DNA of 64,000 nucleotides from Acidobacteriota bacterium (GTDB taxonomy: Bacteria > Acidobacteriota > Thermoanaerobaculia > Gp7-AA8): positions 309,334 to 373,333 of the forward strand of contig QHVT01000004.1 in assembly GCA_003223645.1 (NCBI GenBank), given 5' to 3'. Positions 31,048 through 39,513 of the stretch are shown here, one piece after another (within the stretch, counting starts at the first letter, position 1; each line of letters opens with the position of its first letter). The notes beneath the pieces were generated by a model. The model made no database searches and had not been told where the DNA came from. It worked only from the letters and a program-made list of their open reading frames with translations. The position numbers and the translations under genes are program-made.

Positions 31048-33285
31048 ATGCTCGACCTCTCCGGACTGAACCCTCAACAACGCGACGCAGTGATCCACGG
31101 CAGCGGCCCGCTCCTCGTCCTCGCGGGCGCGGGCTCGGGGAAAACGCGTGTCATCACCTATCGCATCGCCTACCTCATGGGCGAGCTCGGCGTGCGCCCG
31201 CAGAACATCCTCGCCGTCACGTTCACGAATAAAGCGGCGAACGAGATGCTGCATCGCGTCGATCAACTCGTGCCGCCGACAGGCGGTTATCGCCCGTGGA
31301 TCGGCACCTTCCACTCCACCTCGCTCCGCATCCTTCGCCGCTACGCCGATCGCCTCGGCTACACGAAGTCGTTCGCCGTCTACGACACGGCCGACCAGCT
31401 CACGCTGGTCCGCCGCTGCATGCGCGAGCTGAACGTCAACGACGACGCCTTTCCGCCGCGCTCGATATTGCATCGCATCTCGTCGGCCAAGAACGAGCTG
31501 ATCAATCCCGTTGACTACGAGAAGACGAATCTCGATTTCTTCGGCGCGCGCGTGGCCGAGGTGTACCGGCAGTATCAGAAAAAGCTGCGCGAGTTCGACG
31601 CGATGGACTTCGACGATCTGATCGGCAAGTACGTCGAACTGCTGGAGCAGCACGAAGACGTGCGCGACGAGCTGCACGAGCGATTTCAGCACCTGCTGAT
31701 CGACGAGTACCAGGACACGAATCGCGCGCAGTACGTGCTGGTGAAACTGCTCGCCGGCAAGCATGGCAACATCGTCGCGGTCGGTGACGAGGACCAGTCG
31801 ATCTATCGCTTCCGCGGTGCGGACATCAACAACATCCTGAATTTCGAGCGCGATTTTCCGGGCGCGAAGATCATCAAGCTCGAACAGAACTATCGCTCGA
31901 CCGGCAACATCCTCGACGCCGCGACGGGCGTAGTGTCGAACAACATCGCGCGCAAGGGAAAGACGCTCTTCACCACCGGCGGCAGCGGCGATCCGGTGCG
32001 CATCGTGACGTGCAGCAACGAGCGCGAGGAAGCGCAGTTCGTGATCGAGAAGATCACGTCGATGCGCGCGCGCTACCGGCTCGCGGACGTGGCGGTGCTG
32101 TTTCGCACGAACGCGCAGTCGCGGCCCTTTGAAGAAGAGTTGCTGCGCGCGAACCTGCCGTACTCCGTCGTCGGCGGCGTGAAGTTTTACGAGCGCGCGG
32201 AGATCAAGGACATCCTCTCGTTCGTGCGCCTCACCGTGCGGCCGCACGACACGCCGTCGGTCGAGCGCGTGATCAACGTGCCATCGCGCGGCATCGGCGA
32301 CACGACCGTTTCGGGACTCAACGAGCACGCCGCCGCGCAGAACGCGTCGCTGTGGACGATCATCGAAGGCGATCTGCGCTTTCTTCCGTCGCGTGCGGCG
32401 CGCGCGATCGCCGAGTTCCGCGACATCATTCACGACCTGCAGCGCGCGGCGACGAATCCGCTGCCGGACTTCGTCGACTACGTGCTCGTGCGCACCGGCT
32501 ATCGCCGCATGCTGCAGGAGTCGCGCGACGTGCAGGACGAGTCGCGCCTCGAGAACCTCGATGAGTTGATCAACTCCGCGCGCGAGTATTACGAGAACAA
32601 TCCGCAGGCCGCGATCGGCGATTACCTCGACTCGCTGACGCTGATGTCGGACCTCGATCGCTACGAATCGGATCGCGGCGTCACGCTGATGACGCTGCAC
32701 GCGGCCAAGGGACTCGAGTTCAAGGTCGTGTTCCTGGCGGGGATGGAAGAAGGCGTGCTGCCGCATTCGCAGTCGCTCGACGCGAACGACGAGCTCGAAG
32801 AAGAGCGGAGGCTCTGCTACGTCGGCATGACGCGCGCGCGCGAGCTGCTGTACTGCCTGCACGCGCACGAGCGGCGGCTGCACGGAAAGTTTCGCGAGCA
32901 GAGTCCGTCGCCGTTTCTCAGCGAGATTCCGGAGTCCGTGCGCGAGGAAGTGCGCCTCGCCAGCTCGTTCCGCGCGCCGCAGGGCTCGTGGCGCGAGCAG
33001 CCGATGCGCCCGCAGCAGGCACCCGCGCGCGCAACCGGCGTGATGCAGTTTTTTCAAAACGCGCCGGTGCGATTCGATCCCGCCGCGATCAACGCGGCGA
33101 AGCCGCAGCCAAGCGGCGGCGGCGCGGAGCTGAAGCGCGGCCAGCGCGTGCGTCACGAACAGTTCGGCGTCGGTACGATCCTGACGATGGAAGGGAGCGG
33201 GCCGGACGCGAAGCTGTCGGTCTACTTCGAGCGCCACGGCACGAAGAAATTCGTGGCGAAGTTCGCGAAGCTGACGCGGGCCTGA
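31048..33285 (+). CDS. pcrA: UvrD/PcrA-type DNA helicase
   Basis: SF1A 3'-5' helicase of 745 residues for repair and replication-fork upkeep. It shows LNPQQRDAV (Q motif), LAGAGSGKT (Walker A), AVTFTNKAANEML (Ia), LLIDEYQDTN (II), AVGDEDQSIYRFRGAD (III), LEQNYRST (IV), VTLMTLHAAKGLEF (V) and EERRLCYVGMTRA (VI). The C terminus RVRHEQFGVGTILTMEGSGP is the tudor-like RNA-polymerase-binding domain of PcrA/UvrD. ATG 31048; the longer upstream frame runs into the tatA promoter region. Confidence 0.95.
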   Translation: MLDLSGLNPQQRDAVIHGSGPLLVLAGAGSGKTRVITYRIAYLMGELGVRPQNILAVTFTNKAANEMLHRVDQLVPPTGGYRPWIGTFHSTSLRILRRYADRLGYTKSFAVYDTADQLTLVRRCMRELNVNDDAFPPRSILHRISSAKNELINPVDYEKTNLDFFGARVAEVYRQYQKKLREFDAMDFDDLIGKYVELLEQHEDVRDELHERFQHLLIDEYQDTNRAQYVLVKLLAGKHGNIVAVGDEDQSIYRFRGADINNILNFERDFPGAKIIKLEQNYRSTGNILDAATGVVSNNIARKGKTLFTTGGSGDPVRIVTCSNEREEAQFVIEKITSMRARYRLADVAVLFRTNAQSRPFEEELLRANLPYSVVGGVKFYERAEIKDILSFVRLTVRPHDTPSVERVINVPSRGIGDTTVSGLNEHAAAQNASLWTIIEGDLRFLPSRAARAIAEFRDIIHDLQRAATNPLPDFVDYVLVRTGYRRMLQESRDVQDESRLENLDELINSAREYYENNPQAAIGDYLDSLTLMSDLDRYESDRGVTLMTLHAAKGLEFKVVFLAGMEEGVLPHSQSLDANDELEEERRLCYVGMTRARELLYCLHAHERRLHGKFREQSPSPFLSEIPESVREEVRLASSFRAPQGSWREQPMRPQQAPARATGVMQFFQNAPVRFDPAAINAAKPQPSGGGAELKRGQRVRHEQFGVGTILTMEGSGPDAKLSVYFERHGTKKFVAKFAKLTRA

Positions 33286-33289
33286 TGCG

Positions 33290-34036
33290 ATGAAAACGCG
33301 CGACGCATTCGGTGAACAGCTGTGGAGCTATTACAAGACCGGCGAGCCGCAATACGACCTTCTCGAACGGGACGACGGTTTCATCGCGATCGGGGTTTCC
33401 GGTCCACGTCTTTACTTCTCCTCGTATGACGAATGGGACACTCTCGATCGACAAGCGATCACATTCGCCCGTGGTCGAGTCCTCGACATCGGATGCGCGG
33501 CAGGACGTCACGCGCTGCATCTTCAGCGAAAAGGGCACGACGTCACGGGCATCGACGATTCTCCGCTTTCGATCCGCGTCGCGCGATTGCGCGGGGTCAA
33601 AAAGGCAAGAGTGCTCGCCATTGAAAAAATCGGAACGTTTCCACGCGAATCGTTCGAGACCGTGATCCTGTTGGGCAACAACTTCGGTCTGTTCGGCTCA
33701 TTGACGAAGGCGCGACGATTGTTGCGTACCCTTCAGACCATCACGAGCGAGGACGCAACGATCATCGCGCGCGCGCTCGATCTTCGCCACGGCGGAGACC
33801 CGGTTCACCGCGCGTACATGGCGCGCAACCGGAGCAGAGGCAGACTCTCCGGACAGATGCGCGTCAGGGTTCGCTTCCGTGACGTCGTCGGAAACTGGAT
33901 CGACTATCTGTTCGCGTCGAAGCGCGAACTGCAGATGATCCTGAATGGAACCGGCTGGACCGTACGCCAATTCATCGATGGGAAACGCGGCGCATTCGTA
34001 GCGATCATCGGGAAGAAGGCCTCGGCGGTCCGTTGA
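33290..34036 (+). CDS. Class I SAM-dependent methyltransferase
   Basis: A 248-residue methyltransferase with motif I VLDIGCAAGRHALHLQRKG, motif II-like DVTGIDDSPLSIRVARL, and FETVILLGNNFGLFGSL at motif IV. The N-terminal about 60 residues (FGEQLWSYYKTGEPQYDLLE) recur in small-molecule methyltransferases. The substrate is unknown. It begins 4 bp after the helicase stop, so it is probably co-transcribed, although helicase-methyltransferase coupling is not a known functional theme. Confidence 0.88.
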   Translation: MKTRDAFGEQLWSYYKTGEPQYDLLERDDGFIAIGVSGPRLYFSSYDEWDTLDRQAITFARGRVLDIGCAAGRHALHLQRKGHDVTGIDDSPLSIRVARLRGVKKARVLAIEKIGTFPRESFETVILLGNNFGLFGSLTKARRLLRTLQTITSEDATIIARALDLRHGGDPVHRAYMARNRSRGRLSGQMRVRVRFRDVVGNWIDYLFASKRELQMILNGTGWTVRQFIDGKRGAFVAIIGKKASAVR

Positions 34037-34062
34037 GCAACGGGCCGCCGCGCCTCATGCTT

Positions 34063-34179
34063 TTACTTCTTCTTCGCGGGCGATTTCTTTGCAGCCGGTT
34101 TCTTCGTGGCTGCCGTCTTCGTGGCTGGCTTCTTGGTGGCTGTCTTCTTCGTGGATTTCTTATTGTCTCCCCATTCCAT
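34063..34179 (-). CDS. 38-residue histone-H1-like Lys/Ala/Pro-rich protein
   Basis: A tiny basic protein beginning MEWGDNKKSTKKTATKK and ending PAAKKSPAKKK: nearly every other residue is Lys, set in TKKPA/AKKPA repeats like the tail of histone H1 or bacterial Hc1/AlgP-type proteins. Evidence that it is expressed: its ATG shares a base with the upstream pseudokinase stop (TAATG) and is preceded by a textbook ribosome site, AAAGGAG, with a 7-nt spacer. It would bind DNA or RNA by charge alone, or act as a polycation. Too short for a domain call. Confidence 0.75.
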   Translation of the reverse strand: MEWGDNKKSTKKTATKKPATKTAATKKPAAKKSPAKKK

Positions 34180-36461
34180 TACGCGTCTCCTTTCTTCAGC
34201 TTTGCCGGGACCCTCTCCGCCTTCGCGGAGAATGGAAATTCAGGATTCCGATATCCGACTGTGGCCAGCTCGTCGATCAGCGGCTTCGCTTCTTCGATGC
34301 GGCCGAGGAGCATGAGGGCGGAGGCATGGGCCTCGGCGATGCGCGGATCGAGGGAGACCCCATCGAGCAGTTGGAGGATGCGCAAGGCGTCTTCCCACGC
34401 AATCGCCGCACCGTGCGCGTCGCCGAGAGCGGCGCGCGCTTTTCCCTGCACGAGCAGCGCATTGCCGCGCGCGCGTTGGGCGACGATCTCGTTCTTGATC
34501 GGCTCGAGGATCGAGACGGCGTAGTCCGCGCTCGAAGCAGCCGCCCGCGTGTGGCCGGCAGCGAGCAGTGAGAGAGCCTGCTCGGTCTCGCTCGACGCCA
34601 ACTCGCGGCTCAGCAGCATCTTCTCGTTGCTGCGCATGCGCGCCGCCTCGAGAATCGCAATGCCTTTGGCGTTCGACGCGAGCGCGCCGGCAACATCACC
34701 ACGCACGCGCGAAACGCGTCCAACCGTGCGGAGCGCGATGGCGATGTTTCGCATGTAATCAGCGTTCTCCGGCTCGAACTGGATCAGCCGCTCCATGATC
34801 GCGAGCTGGCTCTCCGCGTGCGCAGTGGCCTGCGGAACGTCTCCGCCGGCCAGCGCGACCGCGCTGAGATTCTCGCGGTACATCGCCAACAGCAGGTACA
34901 TCGTGTGATCCGATGGATTGCGGCTCAGATACGACTCGAGAAATGCACGTCCGCCCTCGAGGCGCCGGCGTGCGTCCTCCAGCCGCCCGACTTTCAGGAG
35001 ACCGAGTCCGGCCTTATTGCATGCGATCAGTGCGTCGAGCACACTCGTTTTCGTCGTCTCCGCCTGCATCGTGCGCCAGCACAACGCATACGACTTTTCC
35101 AGCTCGGGCAAAGCGCGTGCGGAGTCTTCGATCCGATCGTAGAACGTGCCGAACTGATTCGCGACGTACCCTTCCTTGCTCAGGAAACGCCGCGGATTCC
35201 GGTGCACGAGCACGGCCACGGTGTTCGCATAAATCCGGAACTGAGCAAGTGCCTCGCTGTACCGTCCGGCTTTGCCGAGAGCTTCCGCGTAAAACGAGCG
35301 CGCGGTGGCTTCGTTCAAGCGAATGTCATCGTCGTTCGGAGCGCGACGCACCGCCACCTCGGCGACCTCGATCGCGCGCCGCAATGTTCGCAGGCCGTTC
35401 GGAAAATTGCCGCGCGCGACCTGCACGCGACCGAGTCCCGTGATGGCTTCCGAGTTCCCGGACATCTCGCGCGGCGAGATGTTGTCCGTGCCGATCGACG
35501 CGAAATACGCGAGCGCTTCGGAGTTCGCGGCGTCCATGATCTCCAGCCGCCCGAACGCGTCGAGCTTCGGATGAAGATCGCGGAGGATGAACGTCACGAG
35601 ATCGTTGGCCTGCTTCCGCCGGTACTCCGCTTCCTTCTGCGCGCGCATCGCCGCGCTGCGCTCGCGCTGGACGTCGATCGTGTACTTCGCGCCGGCGATG
35701 AGGAAGACCACGGCGGCGAACGCGATGAGACCGGTGCGGATGCGGCGAACGCGCCGCTTCGCGAGACGTTGCAAACGTCCGAGCGCAACCGTGGCGGTCG
35801 TGCGATCCGTCGGCGCGTCGAACAGCAGCGAGGCGACGAGCGAGCGCACATCGCGATCGCGCTCTCCGAATATCGCGCGCAGCAGCATACCGAACGAGTA
35901 CATGTCGGACTCGCGCGTCGCATCGCTGCCTTCGATCTGTTCGGGACTCTCCCACTGACCATCTGCGCGCGGCCGGTCGAGCGCCGTATTCGTCGAAAGA
36001 AAATCGAGGACTTTGATCGAGCCGTCGTCCGCGATCAACACGCTTTTCGGTGAGAGCGCGCCGTGCACGACTCCGCAGCGGTGCACGGCCACGAGCGCGC
36101 TCGCAACCGCGGTCGCGATGCGTACTTTCGCGGCGAAGTCGAGCCCTTCTTCGAGCGCATCGGGCAGCGACTTCCCTGCGGCGAATTCGATGGTGAAACG
36201 ATCGTGGCCGTTTCGCTCCGCATAGTCGTAAATGCGAAGCAGGTTCGGATGATCGATGTTGCTGAGGAGTCTCGCTTCCTCCATCAGCCGCCGGCGCTTG
36301 AACGGATCGGTGAAGGAATTCGCGGCGAGGCTCTTGACGACGACGCGCCGGCCGAGGACTTTATCAATCGCTACAAATACGCGACCGGTCTCTCCCTCGC
36401 TGATTACGCTGATGAGCGAGATCCGATCGACAGCTGCGCCACCAAGGTGCTGAACGGTCAT
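34179..36461 (-). CDS. Membrane-anchored Ser/Thr protein kinase-like protein (probable pseudokinase) with TPR sensor region
   Basis: A 760-residue protein. The kinase fold spans about 12-235: a poor glycine loop (SEGETGRVFVA), ATP Lys43 in RRVVVKSL, an alphaC Glu in RLMEEARLL, and DMYSFGMLLRAIFGERDRDV. The catalytic HRD is replaced by HGA (133-135), so the proton-accepting Asp is Ala; the metal-binding Asn is Ser140; DFG is DFL (153-155). One TM helix (about 242-260) is followed by about 480 residues of TPR-like helices outside. A signalling scaffold is therefore more likely than an active kinase. Coupled downstream to the 38-residue basic protein. Confidence 0.88.
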   Translation of the reverse strand: MTVQHLGGAAVDRISLISVISEGETGRVFVAIDKVLGRRVVVKSLAANSFTDPFKRRRLMEEARLLSNIDHPNLLRIYDYAERNGHDRFTIEFAAGKSLPDALEEGLDFAAKVRIATAVASALVAVHRCGVVHGALSPKSVLIADDGSIKVLDFLSTNTALDRPRADGQWESPEQIEGSDATRESDMYSFGMLLRAIFGERDRDVRSLVASLLFDAPTDRTTATVALGRLQRLAKRRVRRIRTGLIAFAAVVFLIAGAKYTIDVQRERSAAMRAQKEAEYRRKQANDLVTFILRDLHPKLDAFGRLEIMDAANSEALAYFASIGTDNISPREMSGNSEAITGLGRVQVARGNFPNGLRTLRRAIEVAEVAVRRAPNDDDIRLNEATARSFYAEALGKAGRYSEALAQFRIYANTVAVLVHRNPRRFLSKEGYVANQFGTFYDRIEDSARALPELEKSYALCWRTMQAETTKTSVLDALIACNKAGLGLLKVGRLEDARRRLEGGRAFLESYLSRNPSDHTMYLLLAMYRENLSAVALAGGDVPQATAHAESQLAIMERLIQFEPENADYMRNIAIALRTVGRVSRVRGDVAGALASNAKGIAILEAARMRSNEKMLLSRELASSETEQALSLLAAGHTRAAASSADYAVSILEPIKNEIVAQRARGNALLVQGKARAALGDAHGAAIAWEDALRILQLLDGVSLDPRIAEAHASALMLLGRIEEAKPLIDELATVGYRNPEFPFSAKAERVPAKLKKGDA
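34187..34193 (-). promoter_or_regulatory. Ribosome binding site of the 38-residue protein
   Basis: AAAGGAG on the minus strand, inside the last codons of the pseudokinase gene, 7 nt before the overlapping start. It is the main reason to accept this very short gene. Confidence 0.7.
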
Positions 36462-36488
36462 CTGTTCCGGGTGAAACGAACCCGTTCA

Positions 36489-36516
36489 AGTATACGCGCT
36501 CAATGACGTGCGTCAG
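36489..36516 (-). promoter_or_regulatory. Likely promoter of the pseudokinase gene
   Basis: Minus strand: CTGACG (36516-36511), a 16-bp spacer, TATACT (36494-36489), about 28 nt before the ATG at 36461. It overlaps the end of the preceding TPR gene, so the kinase can be transcribed separately. Confidence 0.4.
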
Positions 36517-38366
36517 CTCTTCGCGACTTTTCGCCGCCGCGCGTGCAGACGGTCGATGAGCTTCGTCGCGCTGCGCACCTGCTCGAGCATCTTCTCTTCG
36601 AGTCCGGCGCCTTTGATCTTGAAGCTCTTCGCGCGGCGGAACACTTGCCGCGCGCGGTCTTTTTCTCCGCTCTCCAACAGCGCCATGCCGAGGTGCATGA
36701 GGTTCGTGGCGGTCGGTCCAAGCTCGGCAGACTTCGATAAAAAGTCGACGGCGCTGCGGAAGTCGCGGCGTTTGAAGTACACCCAGCCTAACGCGGCGAG
36801 CGGAAATTGCTTGAGCTCTTTCGGCGAGTAGCGCAGCGCGAGCTGCGCGCTCTCCAGCGCCTCGTCGAGGCTCTCTTCCATCTCCGCGAGGTTGTACGCC
36901 TTCTCGTAATACGCGATCGACTTCGCGTAATTCGACGTGTAGTCGTTGAGCATCTCTTCGAGCGCGCGATTGGCGTCTTTGTAATTCCCCTCGGCGCGCA
37001 GCGCTTCGACCAACGTCGTGTACGCGGCCGCGGCGACCATTTCGGCGGGACGATGTTTGAGGATGCGCCGCGCCATCGAGATCGCTTCGCCGTTCATGTC
37101 GAGGTGCGAGCAGAGCAGCGCGTACGGGAGGAGAATGTTGACGTTGTCCGGCTCTTCATCGACGGCGCGTCGATAGTGATCGATCGCCTCGGTGTATTTG
37201 CCTTCGCTCGCCAGCGACTCCGCGGTATTGACGACCTGCGCGGCCGGGCCTTCGACGGGTACGTGTCCCGACACGCCCTCGTAAATTTTGACCGCCTGCT
37301 GGTACTCCATCTTGTTGGGATTGAGCTCCAGCGCCTCCTGGAAGCACTCGATGGCCTTGCGGTTCCAGTTGCGATCGAGATAACAGAGGCCGAGGTGATA
37401 GATCGCTTCTTCGTAATCGGGATCGAGCTTCAGCGCGGCCTGGAACGAACGGATCGAGCGCTCGAGCTGTCCCTTCTCATAGAAGATCGTGCCTAGCAGG
37501 TAATACGCCTGCGGGATCGCCTCGAGCTGCACGGCCTTCTCGAGAAACTTCTGCGCGCGCAGCAGCTTTCCCTTGCGCGCGTAAATCGCGCCTAACGAGA
37601 AATACGGCAGGAACGACTCCTGCGAGATCTGGATCGCGCGGCGCAGCCAGCGCTCCGCGCCTTTCAAGTCCTGGCGCTCGTGCAGCAGGACGCCGTAGAA
37701 CACGGCGGCGTCGAAATGATCGGGCTGCACTTCCAGCGTGCGCTCGAGATACGACTTCGCACGATCGAGATTGCCGTCGTTGAAGAACATCTCGCCGAGG
37801 AAGAAGGAGAGCTCGTAATTGTCGCGGTCGAGACGGAATGCTTCTTCGAGATGCTTCATCCCGCGATCGGGATCGAATGCATCGAACGCCGCTTCCGAGT
37901 CCGCGACCAGCAACAGAAAGCGCTCGCGCTTCTCGCCGCGAAACAGCGACACCATGCGATCTTTCCGCTCGGTGAAGCGCTGCTTCTTTTCGAGAGCGAG
38001 CATCTGCTCGCCCATCTTCGATTCCCACAGGTCGACGACTTCCTCGGACGTCAGGACGTTTTTCTTCTCGAGGACTTCCTTGATCGAGAGCAGGCCGGTT
38101 TGGTTGATGAAGATCGCGCGCTCGTGCTTCTGCACGGCGTCGACGACCGAGCGCAGCGTCTCCGCCGATCGCTTGACGATTTCTTCGATGGCCGACACGC
38201 GCTCGAGCAGATGCTCGTCGAGCGAAAGATCCTCTTCCTCCTCGTACTCCTCGATCTCGTCTTCCTCGAACGAAGAGACGCCGGAGAGCACGAGGAGCTT
38301 GTTCTGGCAGCGATAGCAATACTCGCGTTCGTCGTCGTTGTACGCGCTACAGGTTTGACAAAGCAT
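36513..38366 (-). CDS. TPR-repeat protein with N-terminal zinc ribbon
   Basis: A 617-residue cytosolic-looking protein. The N terminus is a zinc ribbon (MLCQTCSAYNDDEREYCYRC: two CxxC pairs) followed by an acidic stretch (EEDEIEEYEEEED) and a coiled region. From about residue 140 there are ten or more tetratricopeptide repeats (for example LSFFLGEMFFNDGNLDRAKS, YYLLGTIFYEKGQLERSIRS, IYHLGLCYLDRNWNRKAIEC). It ends in basic RRRKVAKS. TPR arrays scaffold protein complexes; the partner is unknown. Neighbouring pseudokinase also ends in TPRs, hinting at a shared assembly. Confidence 0.85.
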   Translation of the reverse strand: MLCQTCSAYNDDEREYCYRCQNKLLVLSGVSSFEEDEIEEYEEEEDLSLDEHLLERVSAIEEIVKRSAETLRSVVDAVQKHERAIFINQTGLLSIKEVLEKKNVLTSEEVVDLWESKMGEQMLALEKKQRFTERKDRMVSLFRGEKRERFLLLVADSEAAFDAFDPDRGMKHLEEAFRLDRDNYELSFFLGEMFFNDGNLDRAKSYLERTLEVQPDHFDAAVFYGVLLHERQDLKGAERWLRRAIQISQESFLPYFSLGAIYARKGKLLRAQKFLEKAVQLEAIPQAYYLLGTIFYEKGQLERSIRSFQAALKLDPDYEEAIYHLGLCYLDRNWNRKAIECFQEALELNPNKMEYQQAVKIYEGVSGHVPVEGPAAQVVNTAESLASEGKYTEAIDHYRRAVDEEPDNVNILLPYALLCSHLDMNGEAISMARRILKHRPAEMVAAAAYTTLVEALRAEGNYKDANRALEEMLNDYTSNYAKSIAYYEKAYNLAEMEESLDEALESAQLALRYSPKELKQFPLAALGWVYFKRRDFRSAVDFLSKSAELGPTATNLMHLGMALLESGEKDRARQVFRRAKSFKIKGAGLEEKMLEQVRSATKLIDRLHARRRKVAKS

Positions 38367-38476
38367 GGTCGATTTCGCCGCTTATAACACGCGGGTAAGG
38401 CATCGTCATCCTACGCAAAACGACCGGCTCGTCACGTGCTGTGATGATGCGATCCGTACAGGCGCACGGCACCGGA

Positions 38477-38560
38477 ATGCAGAAGGCAGAATTCGAAAGC
38501 CGCCCAACGTCCTCGCCGGGTGTGCTTCTCAACTCTGCCTTCTGCCTTCTGCCTTCTGCA
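38477..38560. repeat. Palindromic element, family B (copy B3)
   Basis: Two gaaggca-type units, an inner loop with aaagccgcccaacgtcctcg, then inverted ttctgcc units ending tctgca. It is flanked by cgcacggcaccggaatgca (left) and ctgcacacgcgct (right, 38594), the same flanks as B2. The 251-bp gap 38367-38617 holds nothing else recognisable. Confidence 0.8.
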
Positions 38561-38617
38561 GTGGCTGGTGCTCCGAGAGGCGCTTCACTGCCCTGCACAC
38601 GCGCTCACCCGTACTCG

Positions 38618-39466
38618 TCACTTCCTATATTCGTAGAAGCCTCGCCCCGACTTTCTTCCCAGCCATCCCGCGTCCACCATCTTCACGAGCAACGGACACG
38701 GCCGGTATTTGGGATCGCCGAAGCCCTGCTCCAGCACGCGCAGGATGGCGAGACAAACGTCGAGGCCGATGAAGTCGGCGAGCGTGAGCGGACCCATCGG
38801 ATGATTCATGCCGAGCTTCATCACGCCGTCGATCGCCTCACGCGTGGCGACGCCTTCGTACAGCGCGAAGATCGCCTCGTTGATCATCGGCATCAGCACG
38901 CGATTGGAGATGAATCCCGGATAGTCGTTCACTTCGATCGGCGTCTTGCCCATCTGCTTCGACAGGTCTTCGACGCGGCGGTACGTGTCGTCCGACGTCG
39001 CGATGCCGCGGATCACTTCGACGAGCGTCATCACCGGAACGGGATTCATGAAGTGCATGCCGATCACGTTTTCGGGACGCTTCGTCGCGGCCGCGAGTTT
39101 CGTGATCGAGATCGACGACGTGTTCGACGCGAGGATGCATTCAGGCCGCGTGATCGCGTCGAGCTCCGCGAAGAGCCTGATCTTCGCATCGAGGTTCTCG
39201 ACAATCGCTTCGATCACGATGTCGGACCCGGCCGCTGCGCCGAGATCGCTCGACGCACGAATGCGTCCCACGATCGCATCGCGCTCCCCGGCGGTCATCT
39301 TGCCCTTATCGACCCCGCGCTGGAGGTTCGATGTGATCGTGGACACAGCGCGCTGGAGAATCGCCTCGCTAACATCGATCAAGGTGACGTCGAAGCCACT
39401 GGCCGCGGCGGTATGGGCGATGCCGTTGCCCATCGTGCCGCCGCCGATCACTGTTATTGCCTTCAT
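38618..39466 (-). CDS. hbd: 3-hydroxybutyryl-CoA dehydrogenase
   Basis: A 282-residue NAD-dependent dehydrogenase for (S)-3-hydroxyacyl-CoA, used in butyrate/PHB-type metabolism or beta-oxidation. It shows [20 protein letters not shown] (Rossmann), [23 protein letters not shown] with the catalytic Ser, [11 protein letters not shown] with catalytic His, [14 protein letters not shown], and the C-terminal [20 protein letters not shown] with GRGFYEYRK. Single-domain length fits Hbd/PaaH rather than FadB. No other beta-oxidation genes adjoin, but mvaB and BCCP lie about 5 kb away. Confidence 0.95.
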   Translation of the reverse strand: MKAITVIGGGTMGNGIAHTAAASGFDVTLIDVSEAILQRAVSTITSNLQRGVDKGKMTAGERDAIVGRIRASSDLGAAAGSDIVIEAIVENLDAKIRLFAELDAITRPECILASNTSSISITKLAAATKRPENVIGMHFMNPVPVMTLVEVIRGIATSDDTYRRVEDLSKQMGKTPIEVNDYPGFISNRVLMPMINEAIFALYEGVATREAIDGVMKLGMNHPMGPLTLADFIGLDVCLAILRVLEQGFGDPKYRPCPLLVKMVDAGWLGRKSGRGFYEYRK

Positions 39467-39513
39467 GACGGCGCTGACTCTATCGCAGTTGTCGTAAACT
39501 CATCGGTCCCGAT

